Positions 1 to 5,139 of a stretch of DNA of 5,497 bases are shown one piece after another; the first letter of the stretch is position 1; every line of letters starts with the position of its first letter. The DNA comes from Chloroflexota bacterium. Its GTDB lineage: Bacteria > Chloroflexota > Dormibacteria > CF-121. A program made the translations under genes and the position numbers. The notes under the pieces were generated by a model. The model made no database searches. It worked only from the letters and a program-made list of their open reading frames with translations, and was not told where the DNA came from. Location of the stretch: contig VBGO01000308.1 in assembly GCA_005882525.1 (NCBI GenBank), positions 1 to 5,497 of the forward strand, in the 5' to 3' direction.

Positions 1-1179
1 CCGTGGATCGAAGAGCACCAGGTCGGCGTCGAAGCCGGGCTGGATGTCGCCCTTTCGCGGCCACAAGCCGAAGATCTTCGCCGGATTGGTCGACAGCAGA
101 CGGACCAACTGGCGAAGGTTCATCCGATGGTCGAGGACGCCAACGGAGTACATCAGGAGCAACGACGTCTCGACCCCGGGAACCCCCGGGCTGACCCGGC
201 TGAAGTCATCGATCCCTTCGCGGTCCGCCACGGCAAATCCGCAATGGTCACTGCCAACGGTGTGGATGGATCCGCCGGTGAGGCGAGTCCAAAGCTGTGA
301 CTGGTTGACCCGGTCACGCAGCGGCGGTGTCATCACGAAACGTCCGGCATCGGAACGGGCATAGACGGAATCGTCCAGCACCAGGTAATGGGGGCAGGTC
401 TCGGCCATCGCCTGGATGCCTTCGTCGCCGCGTGCCGCGGTGACCAGGTCGACCGACCGCGGCGTTGAGAGGTGGACGAAATAGACGGGGCTCCCCGTTT
501 CCCGGCTGAACATCAGCCCGCGGCTCACTGCCTCGACTTCGGCGAAGGCGGGACGCGAGGCGCCGTGATAGGCGAGCGCCGACTTCCCCTGCTTGAGCAA
601 CTCCTGCGTCTTGCCGACAACGATCGCGTCATTTTCGGCATGCACCTGGACCAGCAGTCCGGCGCGTCCCGATCGTTCCATCAGCCGCAACCAGGTCCAA
701 TCGTCTGCGTAAAAAATCGTGTCCCGGTAGGTCGTGTAGACCTTGGCGCTGGTGACCCCGGCGTCGACGAGGGCATCGAGCTCGCGCTCCCACCCCTGGG
801 CGAGGCTGGTGATGTTGAGGTGGATGCCGTAGTCGACGTAGGAGCGACCGTCGATCAGCTCGAGCCGCGCCGCCAGCGCCTGCGCGAACGTCTGGCCGGG
901 CAGTTGCGGAGCGAAGTCGAGGTAGCTCGTCACGCCGCCGGCCGCCGCCGAAAGCGAGCCGCTCTCGAAGTCGTCCGCCGTTCGTGCCGTGCCGGTGTCG
1001 AGCAGCAGATGGGTATGCGGGTCGACGACGCCGGGCAAGACCAGCAGGCCGGTGGCATCGATGACGTCGGCGCCAGCGTCGATACCGGGTCGGACCTCAG
1101 TGATCTTGCCGTCCACAACCAGCACGTCGGCATCCTGCTCGCCCCCGGAGGTCACCACCCGCCCGCCGCGGATCAGCAT
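1..1179 (-). CDS. Hydantoinase/dihydropyrimidinase-family amidohydrolase (3' end cut by window)
   Basis: A metal-dependent cyclic-amidohydrolase that should hydrolyse a ring amide (hydantoin, dihydropyrimidine or similar) in the cytoplasm. 393 codons are visible and the frame is still open at base 1; family members are usually about 450-480 residues. The N-terminus MLIRGGRVV and the PGVVDPHTH motif are typical. The binuclear metal set can be read directly: H55 and H57 (DPHTH), K146 as the carboxylated bridging lysine (TSAKVYTTY), H180 (QVHAEN), H236 (VHLST) and D311 (GSDHC). Y151 sits where the substrate-gating tyrosine of D-hydantoinases lies. The C-terminal NPAKIFGLWPRKGDIQPG block is also typical. 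The ATG at 1179 lies 20 bases after the stop of the 67-residue gene, with only a weak ribosome binding site, so it is probably third in the ligase operon. The substrate is unknown; dihydropyrimidinase, D-hydantoinase and other subfamilies cannot be separated from this. Confidence 0.93.
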   Translation of the reverse strand, partial: MLIRGGRVVTSGGEQDADVLVVDGKITEVRPGIDAGADVIDATGLLVLPGVVDPHTHLLLDTGTARTADDFESGSLSAAAGGVTSYLDFAPQLPGQTFAQALAARLELIDGRSYVDYGIHLNITSLAQGWERELDALVDAGVTSAKVYTTYRDTIFYADDWTWLRLMERSGRAGLLVQVHAENDAIVVGKTQELLKQGKSALAYHGASRPAFAEVEAVSRGLMFSRETGSPVYFVHLSTPRSVDLVTAARGDEGIQAMAETCPHYLVLDDSVYARSDAGRFVMTPPLRDRVNQSQLWTRLTGGSIHTVGSDHCGFAVADREGIDDFSRVSPGVPGVETSLLLMYSVGVLDHRMNLRQLVRLLSTNPAKIFGLWPRKGDIQPGFDADLVLFDPR

Positions 1180-1199
1180 GCCGTCAGCCGGACGCGGAA

Positions 1200-1403
1200 T
1201 CAGGCGCCGATCTCGTACAGATTGCCGGGGTCGAGGTCGAGGCCGTTGACGACCTGCCAGAGGGCGGCGACGGCTTTGAGGCCATTGCGGCGTTCGAACG
1301 GCGCCAGCTCGGTGCCGTCCTTGAGCACCCTGACCAGGCCGTGATAGCACTCGACCAGCGTGCGCTCGGCGTCACTGAGTTCGACCCCCATTGCGTTCTT
1401 CAT
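1200..1403 (-). CDS. Small unknown protein, 67 aa, translationally coupled to the ligase
   Basis: Not recognised. A soluble, mostly helical-looking 67-residue protein starting MKNAMGVELSDAERT and ending GNLYEIGA. It has no signal peptide, membrane segment or cysteine cluster; its single Cys is in VECYHG. Its ATG (1403-1401) overlaps the TGA of the upstream ligase frame (1402-1400) in an ATGA arrangement, a strong sign of translational coupling and of a real gene. The hydantoinase-like gene follows 20 bases after its stop. The position between a CoA ligase and an amidohydrolase suggests an accessory subunit or a small pathway-specific protein, but nothing in the sequence shows a function. No frame on the opposite strand here resembles a protein family. 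Confidence 0.72.
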   Translation of the reverse strand: MKNAMGVELSDAERTLVECYHGLVRVLKDGTELAPFERRNGLKAVAALWQVVNGLDLDPGNLYEIGA

Positions 1404-2125
1404 GCGGTCACCCTCCGCTCCCCGGCTGTCCCGATGACGATGCGATCGTCCTGCAGCCGCTTCGCCTTGAGCTCGAAGCGCGGCAGGCTTCCGTTCTCGA
1501 CTTTCTTGACGCCGAAGCGGAGGCCTTCATGAGCCTGCGAAAGCGCCTTGCCGAGCTCGGCGATGATCCGATCGGCGCTGGCCCCATCACGCTCGGGGAT
1601 CTCGACCAGCACCTCGATCTCGTCCTGGCGGCCCTCGGCGGTGTAAAGGTGGATCCGGAACTCGTCGATCTCCTCGAATTCGCGAACGATCGACTCGACC
1701 GCCCGCGGGTAGACGTTGGTGCCGCGCACCAGCTTCATGTCGTCGACCCGGCCGCGGATACCACCCTCGTAGAGGTCAAAGGTCCGCCCGCAGGTACAGC
1801 CGCTGGCCGGGACCCGGACGACGAGGTCCCGGGTGCGGTAGCGCAGCACCGGGATGAATCCCCGGCCGAACGACGTGATCAGCCGCTCCCCCAGCTCGCC
1901 GTAGCCAACCGGCCGACCGGTTTGTGGGTCGACCACCTCCTCGATGTAGTGGTCCTCGATGATGTGGGTGCCGCCAGGCTGCTTCTCGCACTCGAAGACC
2001 ATGATGGTGCCGACCTCGGTCATGCCGGCGGTGTCCGCCGCCTTGGCGCCCCATTCCTGCTCGATCAGACGCTTGGTGGCGGGGATCGATCCGGCCGGTT
2101 CGCCCGACAGGATCAGCCGCTTCAC
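1400..2125 (-). CDS. PaaK-like CoA ligase, C-terminal part (frame-broken)
   Basis: C-terminal two thirds of a phenylacetate-CoA-ligase-type adenylating enzyme (aryl/acyl acid + ATP + CoA to acyl-CoA). Counting from a possible GTG at 2125 it has 241 residues. It shows GEPAGSIPATKR (8-19), the A5-type AGMTEVG (33-39), IIEDHY (55-60), YRTRD (96-100), the cysteine motif GCTCGRT (109-115), the hinge/A8-type GRVDDMKLVRGTNVYP (125-140) and a basic C-terminal tail with PRFELKAKR (215-223), where the late-stage catalytic lysine would lie. Homology begins immediately at this point with VKRLILSGEP, with no start region of its own. It is therefore the second half of the gene whose first half is at 2122-2724 in another frame. 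The GTG overlaps the TGA of that frame as GTGA, so reinitiation is conceivable, but no ribosome binding site is visible. Its own stop overlaps the next gene's ATG. A frameshift or deletion is the simpler reading. Confidence 0.8.
   Translation of the reverse strand: MKRLILSGEPAGSIPATKRLIEQEWGAKAADTAGMTEVGTIMVFECEKQPGGTHIIEDHYIEEVVDPQTGRPVGYGELGERLITSFGRGFIPVLRYRTRDLVVRVPASGCTCGRTFDLYEGGIRGRVDDMKLVRGTNVYPRAVESIVREFEEIDEFRIHLYTAEGRQDEIEVLVEIPERDGASADRIIAELGKALSQAHEGLRFGVKKVENGSLPRFELKAKRLQDDRIVIGTAGERRVTA
2122..2125 (-). other. Frame junction in the ligase gene (GTGA overlap)
   Basis: The upstream frame ends ...ATG GCG CAG TGA, while the downstream frame reads GAT GGC GCA GTG AAG across the same bases. 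Restoring one continuous protein needs 3n+1 extra bases. Comparison with the usual PaaK spacing suggests about 11 missing residues, so a loss near 34 bp is plausible. Both flanks are otherwise good protein. Confidence 0.7.
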
Positions 2126-2724
2126 TGCGCCATCCGCAAGGCATAGGTCGGGGTCGAGCAGACGACCGTGGCCTTCATACTGAGGATCTGCTTGACCCGG
2201 GCTTCGGTGGTCATGTTGCCGCCCGGCAGCACCAGGCAGCCGAGCTTTTCGCACGCGTAGTGGGCGCCCCAGAAGCCGACGAAGGTGCCGTAGCTGAAGG
2301 CGAAGAAGACGATATCCGGGGGGCGGACGCCGAAGCCCCAGAACCCATAGCACCACATCTCCGCGATCCATTCCCAGTCCTTCATGCTGTCCAGGACCTG
2401 GAGCGGGATGCGGCCGGTGGTCCCCGAGGTCAGGTGGTAGCGGATCGCGGCCTCCTGCGGGGCGGCGAGCAGCGGGCCGTAGGGCGGTTGTTCCAGCTGG
2501 GCCTGCATCCAGTCGTCGCGGGTCATCATCGGGATGCGTTGGAGATCTTTGAGGCTCTTGATCGACTCTGCCGTGACGCCGGCGGCCTGGAGCCGCTTCG
2601 CCTGCCAGGGAACGCGGGCCAGCGTCCAGGCAACCAGGTTTTTCAGTTTCCGGACCTGCAGCGCCTCGATCTGGTCGCGCGGCATCGTCTCGTGCCGGGG
2701 ATTCCAGTAGGGTGACTCCTTCAC
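2122..2724 (-). CDS. PaaK-like CoA ligase, N-terminal part (ends at premature stop)
   Basis: N-terminal 200 residues of the same PaaK-family adenylating enzyme. The GTG at 2724 is chosen because AAGGAGG (2730-2736) sits 5 bases upstream and the protein then starts VKESPYWNPR, as relatives do. Reading further up to 3054 would only give sequence antisense to the dioxygenase. Visible landmarks are PRDQIEALQVRKLKNLV (15-31), the phosphate-binding loop TSGTTG (99-104), DIVFFAFSYGTFVGFWGAHY (137-156), LPGGNMTTEARV (166-177) and CSTPTYALRMA (189-199). The frame stops one codon later at TGA 2124-2122. In PaaK proteins about 25 residues separate this TP(S/T)Y motif from the next GEP/AEP motif. Here only about 14 can be aligned, and they continue in another frame. 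The substrate could be phenylacetate, anthranilate/aminobenzoate or another aryl acid; this cannot be decided. Confidence 0.82.
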   Translation of the reverse strand: MKESPYWNPRHETMPRDQIEALQVRKLKNLVAWTLARVPWQAKRLQAAGVTAESIKSLKDLQRIPMMTRDDWMQAQLEQPPYGPLLAAPQEAAIRYHLTSGTTGRIPLQVLDSMKDWEWIAEMWCYGFWGFGVRPPDIVFFAFSYGTFVGFWGAHYACEKLGCLVLPGGNMTTEARVKQILSMKATVVCSTPTYALRMAQ

Positions 2725-2781
2725 GCTTCCCTCCTTACTCGGAATCGTTGTAGCACTTTTTTGGAATAAGCTGGAGCCAGC
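2725..2781. promoter_or_regulatory. Divergent promoter region, ligase operon / tryptophan dioxygenase
   Basis: Only 57 bases separate the two divergent starts, so both promoters must lie here or reach into the genes. The region holds the ligase ribosome binding site (2730-2736, minus strand), a run of six T (2757-2762) with AT-rich flanks, and the left part of an inverted repeat at 2768-2783. I could not assign -35/-10 boxes with confidence. Confidence 0.55.
2730..2736 (-). promoter_or_regulatory. Ribosome binding site AAGGAGG for the ligase GTG start
   Basis: A full anti-16S-complementary AAGGAGG, 5 bases before the GTG at 2724. It fixes the start of the ligase despite a longer open frame upstream. 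Confidence 0.85.
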
Positions 2782-2783
2782 TT
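2768..2783 (+). repeat. Perfect inverted repeat over the dioxygenase ribosome binding site and start
   Basis: AAGCTGG-AG-CCAGCTT, with 7-bp perfect arms and a 2-base centre. It covers GGAG (2773-2776), the proposed ribosome binding site, and the first two bases of the TTG start (2782-2784). As DNA it could be an operator. As RNA the 2-base loop is too tight for full pairing, so at most 5-6 pairs would form. If translation instead starts at ATG 2836, the repeat is purely upstream. Confidence 0.55.
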
Positions 2784-3564
2784 GGCCACGGCCGGAAAAC
2801 CGACGGAAGAGGGCGCGCCATACCGCCTTGGCGGGATGGGCTACCAGGACGCGTCGGGCCGCCGGCTGAGCTACGACTCGTACCTTCACATCCCCCAGCT
2901 GCTCGAGCTGCAACAGGGGCTCACCGAGGCGCACGATGAGCTGCTGTTCATTGTGGTGCACCAGGTCTACGAGCTCTGGTTCAAGGTGCTGATCGACGAG
3001 CTCGAGAGCGTGCGCGGCTCGATCGAGACCGACGATCTGCGCGCCGCGCGGCATTCACTCGCCCGCGTCAAGGTCATCGAAGATCTGCTGGTGGAACAGG
3101 TGGCGGTTCTCGAGACGATGGCACCTCAGGACTTCCTCACGTTCCGCTCCGAACTGGCACCCGCCAGCGGTTTTCAGTCCGTCCAGTTTCGTGAGATCGA
3201 GTTCCTCTCGGGGTTGAAGGACGCCGGGTACATCAAGGCGCTCGATGGGGAAGGGGATGCGCGTGCCCGGCTGCAACGGCGATTGACTGAGCCATCGCTA
3301 CACGATGCCTTCGGCCGCCACGGCGTGACGGTCAGCGATCTCTACCGGCAGGCTGATCGTCACCCCGAGCTCCTCGAACTGGCGGAAGCCCTGCTCGACC
3401 ACGATGAAGGCTTCCGGATCTGGCGGCTTCGGCATGTTCAGATGGTGGAGCGGCAGATCGGCGACAAGCCGGGCACCGGGGGGTCGACCGGTGTCCGCTA
3501 CCTTCAGTCGACGCTCGGCAAGCGTTTCTTTCCGGAGCTGTGGGAGGTCCGCTCTCAGCTCTAG
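2782..3564 (+). CDS. kynA: Tryptophan 2,3-dioxygenase
   Basis: A heme enzyme that opens the indole ring of L-tryptophan with O2 to give N-formylkynurenine, the first step of the kynurenine pathway; cytosolic and normally a homotetramer. The 260 residues align along their length with the family. RRLSYDSYLHIPQLLELQ (27-44) carries the Tyr (Y31) that reaches a neighbouring active site. LLFIVVHQVYELWFK (54-68) has F56 and the distal H60. F118 and R122 (DFLTFR) match the aromatic and carboxylate-binding Arg of the Xanthomonas enzyme (Y113, R117). H218 (RLRHVQMVERQIG) is the proximal heme ligand and T232 (GTGGSTG) the ammonium/carboxylate contact. It is shorter than the roughly 300-residue proteobacterial form, through a reduced segment between about 150 and 205. 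The TTG start has GGAG 5 bases upstream; ATG 2836 (MGYQDASG) is a serious alternative. It diverges from the CoA-ligase operon. Confidence 0.95.
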   Translation: MATAGKPTEEGAPYRLGGMGYQDASGRRLSYDSYLHIPQLLELQQGLTEAHDELLFIVVHQVYELWFKVLIDELESVRGSIETDDLRAARHSLARVKVIEDLLVEQVAVLETMAPQDFLTFRSELAPASGFQSVQFREIEFLSGLKDAGYIKALDGEGDARARLQRRLTEPSLHDAFGRHGVTVSDLYRQADRHPELLELAEALLDHDEGFRIWRLRHVQMVERQIGDKPGTGGSTGVRYLQSTLGKRFFPELWEVRSQL

Positions 3565-4548
3565 TCAGATCCTCATTCGCAAGTGGGCCGGACCTGTGGC
3601 GATATGTACCGCAACGCCATCGACCACGAGAGCGCTGGTGTCGTGCTTTGCTCCGGTAATCGAGACCGACTCGCCCAGACCGATCGCCCGATGGCTCGTG
3701 GCCTGTCCCACCGCCGCTCCTCGGATCCACTCGGTGACGGCTTCCATATGCACGGGTTCATTGCTGGCTTTAGGGACCAACGACTCGGCGACGAAGCTCC
3801 CGATCAACGCTTGCCAGAGGCGGGCCAGTGTCGATGGCTGATCGAAGAGGTCGAAGGCCACCGGCTCGCCGCCAACGAGTGCCAGCACTCCCGACTGTCC
3901 CGGCTCCGGCTGCAACTGGCTGAGCCGATCCTCGATCTCTGGCCGGCGCTGCTTCTCGATGTCCGAGTAAGCGAGGGTCTCCGAGTCCACGCCGAGATCT
4001 CCAAGGCTGCCGGCGACCTCATCCCACACCACCCGCTGATCCGCCGCAAACGTTCCGAATGCTCGAGCGGAAAGCGTGACCGAATGCCTCTTCATCGCGC
4101 GAATCTTGGGTGAGAGCGCGTAGTCGGCGCGGCTGGCCTGTGAGGTCGCATGCCGCCAGCGGCCTGCCTCGACGCAGGCAACGGGAACCTTGAGGGTCGT
4201 CTTCGCCGGAACCAGGATCGTCGTGTTCAGGACGCGGTTCTGCTTGAGGCCGACCAGGATCTCGCCGTCGATCATCAGTACGGGGACCTTCGAGCTGGTC
4301 TTTACCGCCAGGGTCGATACGGCGCCGAGCCACCCGACTTCAGTGATCTCCGCGGTGCCGTCTTTCTGCGCGTTCGCAAAGGTCATGTACTCGAGCGCAG
4401 GGCCGTCGTGGAAGACGGGTACCAGCGTCAGCCGGCCGGCTGTCTGTGGCGAACCCAGGCGAAGGCCGGTGGGCGGTCCCTGTTCGAGCCGATCGCGAAC
4501 GATGTCGATGGCGGTGCGGGGCGCCTTGGCGAACGAGTGACCAAACAT
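3565..4548 (-). CDS. ARPP-1 (DUF6569-like) domain protein
   Basis: A 327-residue soluble protein matching, from memory, the ARPP-1 family (ARG and rhodanese-phosphatase-superfamily-associated protein), which has no established biochemical function. The diagnostic core is at residues 66-131: AEITEVGWLGAV, then VPVLMIDGEILVG (88-100), LKQNRVLNTTILVPA (101-115) and VPVACVEAGRW (121-131). Conserved polar residues here are D94, E96, K102, Q103, N104, R105, C125, E127 and W131. A second half (about 195-327) is less distinctive. The start ATG 4548 has GGGAGG 8 bases upstream (4557-4562). The open frame continues to 4719, but that would run through the palindrome and into the divergent regulator gene. 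The stop directly abuts the dioxygenase stop. It probably shares the 4575-4630 operator region with the XRE regulator. Comparative work has linked this family to ADP-ribosylglycohydrolase-type and conflict/stress contexts, but no such partner is visible here. Confidence 0.83.
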   Translation of the reverse strand: MFGHSFAKAPRTAIDIVRDRLEQGPPTGLRLGSPQTAGRLTLVPVFHDGPALEYMTFANAQKDGTAEITEVGWLGAVSTLAVKTSSKVPVLMIDGEILVGLKQNRVLNTTILVPAKTTLKVPVACVEAGRWRHATSQASRADYALSPKIRAMKRHSVTLSARAFGTFAADQRVVWDEVAGSLGDLGVDSETLAYSDIEKQRRPEIEDRLSQLQPEPGQSGVLALVGGEPVAFDLFDQPSTLARLWQALIGSFVAESLVPKASNEPVHMEAVTEWIRGAAVGQATSHRAIGLGESVSITGAKHDTSALVVDGVAVHIATGPAHLRMRI

Positions 4549-4556
4549 GCCAGAAT

Positions 4557-4562
4557 CCTCCC
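4557..4562 (-). promoter_or_regulatory. Ribosome binding site GGGAGG for the ARPP-1 gene
   Basis: GGGAGG lies 8 bases before ATG 4548 and decides against the longer open frame. Confidence 0.75.
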
Positions 4563-4574
4563 GTTGCGTTGTAG

Positions 4575-4607
4575 ATGCTGACAGCATAGCATATACGCTG
4601 TGAGCAT
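4575..4607. promoter_or_regulatory. Imperfect 33-bp palindrome, probable operator
   Basis: Centred on base 4591. The outer arms ATGCT/AGCAT (4575-4579, 4603-4607) and inner arms ACAGC/GCTGT (4581-4585, 4597-4601) are perfect, with a single mismatched base between them and a TA step at 4587-4588/4594-4595. The centre is AT-rich (about 4586-4596), unlike the surrounding DNA. It lies between the ARPP-1 ribosome binding site and the XRE coding region, where a regulator would control both promoters. The repressor role is inferred. Confidence 0.65.
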
Positions 4608-4630
4608 AGTCCTTGGTATTGCGAGCGTAG
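4577..4630 (+). repeat. Three related 13-mers spaced 20 and 21 bp
   Basis: GCTGACAGCATAG (4577-4589) and GCTGTGAGCATAG (4597-4609) agree at 11 of 13 positions. ATTGCGAGCGTAG (4618-4630) agrees with the second at 9 of 13. The spacing of about two helical turns puts the copies on one face of the DNA. The first two copies are also part of the 33-bp palindrome. The third ends just before a possible GTG start at 4632. Confidence 0.55.
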
Positions 4631-4655
4631 TGTGCTAGACCACAGAATCGCATTG

Positions 4656-5132
4656 ATGGCATCGGATGAACCGGCGGCCCTGGCGGCTGCGCCGCGGAGC
4701 AAGGATTTCTACGGCGCACTCGGCCGCGCGATCAAGGTCACCCGCACCGAGCAGGGAATCGAGCGAAAAGAGCTCGCCCGGCTCTCCGGTCTTTCCTATC
4801 CCTACCTGTCGGAGATCGAAAAGGGCAAGAAGCGGGCATCCACCGAAGCGCTGCTTCCGATTGCCCGGGCACTCGGGCTCAGGCAATCCGAACTCCTCGA
4901 GCGGGCGGAGGGGCTGCTCGAGCGCGACCTGTCCGGCCCCGGCCGTTATGGAACGGCCCGGCGGCTGCCCGCGCCCGATCAACGGACTTTGGCCCGTGTC
5001 TACCGGCTGCAGCGTACTCGTACCGAGTCAGCCAGCGTAGCGGGCGTGCAGGAACTCGCGTCTCGTGCCGGCCGACTTGGCGCGGACGACTTCAACCGGG
5101 TTCTCGACCTGGTTCGTCGGCTGGCTCGCTAA
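4656..5132 (+). CDS. XRE-family helix-turn-helix transcriptional regulator
   Basis: A 158-residue DNA-binding protein. After a short Ala-rich leader, residues 18-88 form a Cro/C1-type HTH: helix 1 ALGRAIKVTRTEQG (21-34), helix 2 RKELARLSG (37-45), recognition helix SYPYLSEIEKGKKRAS (47-62), then STEALLPIARALG (62-74) and RQSELLERAEGL (76-87). The remaining 70 residues are basic and helical (VYRLQRTRTES, DDFNRVLDLVRRLAR) and not recognised; they may serve dimerisation. There is no sensor domain, metal motif or peptidase. ATG 4656 is preferred because it leaves the operator-like repeats untranslated, but GTG 4632 (8 more residues) is possible and neither has a good ribosome binding site. It diverges from the ARPP-1 gene and most simply represses that gene and itself through the sites between them, which is an inference. 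Confidence 0.9.
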   Translation: MASDEPAALAAAPRSKDFYGALGRAIKVTRTEQGIERKELARLSGLSYPYLSEIEKGKKRASTEALLPIARALGLRQSELLERAEGLLERDLSGPGRYGTARRLPAPDQRTLARVYRLQRTRTESASVAGVQELASRAGRLGADDFNRVLDLVRRLAR

Positions 5133-5139
5133 CTTAGCG
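5127..5139. repeat. Palindrome over two convergent stop codons
   Basis: CGCTAA-C-TTAGCG has 6-bp perfect arms around base 5133 and contains the TAA stops of both the XRE gene (5130-5132) and the membrane protein (5136-5134). It has no loop or T tract, so it is not a clear terminator. It could arise simply because facing TAA stops are complementary. Confidence 0.4.

Noticed and set aside
174..190. Repeated CCCGGG blocks
   Set aside because: They are explained by the Ser-Pro-Gly-Val-Pro-Gly coding of the amidohydrolase in GC-rich codons; no wider repeat is present.
472..1344. Long plus-strand open frame (290 codons)
   Set aside because: It is antisense to the amidohydrolase, whose metal ligands and motifs are all in the minus frame. 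Long antisense frames are expected at this GC content and the product shows no family features.
1391..2146. Long plus-strand open frame (251 codons) opposite the ligase
   Set aside because: It mirrors the C-terminal ligase coding frame and its residues resemble no protein family.
2725..3054. Extension of the ligase N-terminal frame upstream to 3054
   Set aside because: This part is antisense to the well-supported dioxygenase, and the GTG at 2724 has a strong AAGGAGG site at the right distance.
3404..4581. Plus-strand open frames at 3404-3841, 3583-4113 and 4150-4581
   Set aside because: They are antisense to ARPP-1 or out of frame with the dioxygenase, mutually overlapping, and without recognisable domains.
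4586..4600. TATGCT/TATACG-like -10 boxes inside the palindrome
   Set aside because: No partner -35 at 16-18 bp could be found for either direction, so I do not call a promoter.
4549..4719. Extension of the ARPP-1 frame upstream to 4719
   Set aside because: It would cross the palindrome and the start of the XRE gene, its sequence is not family-like, and ATG 4548 has a good ribosome binding site.
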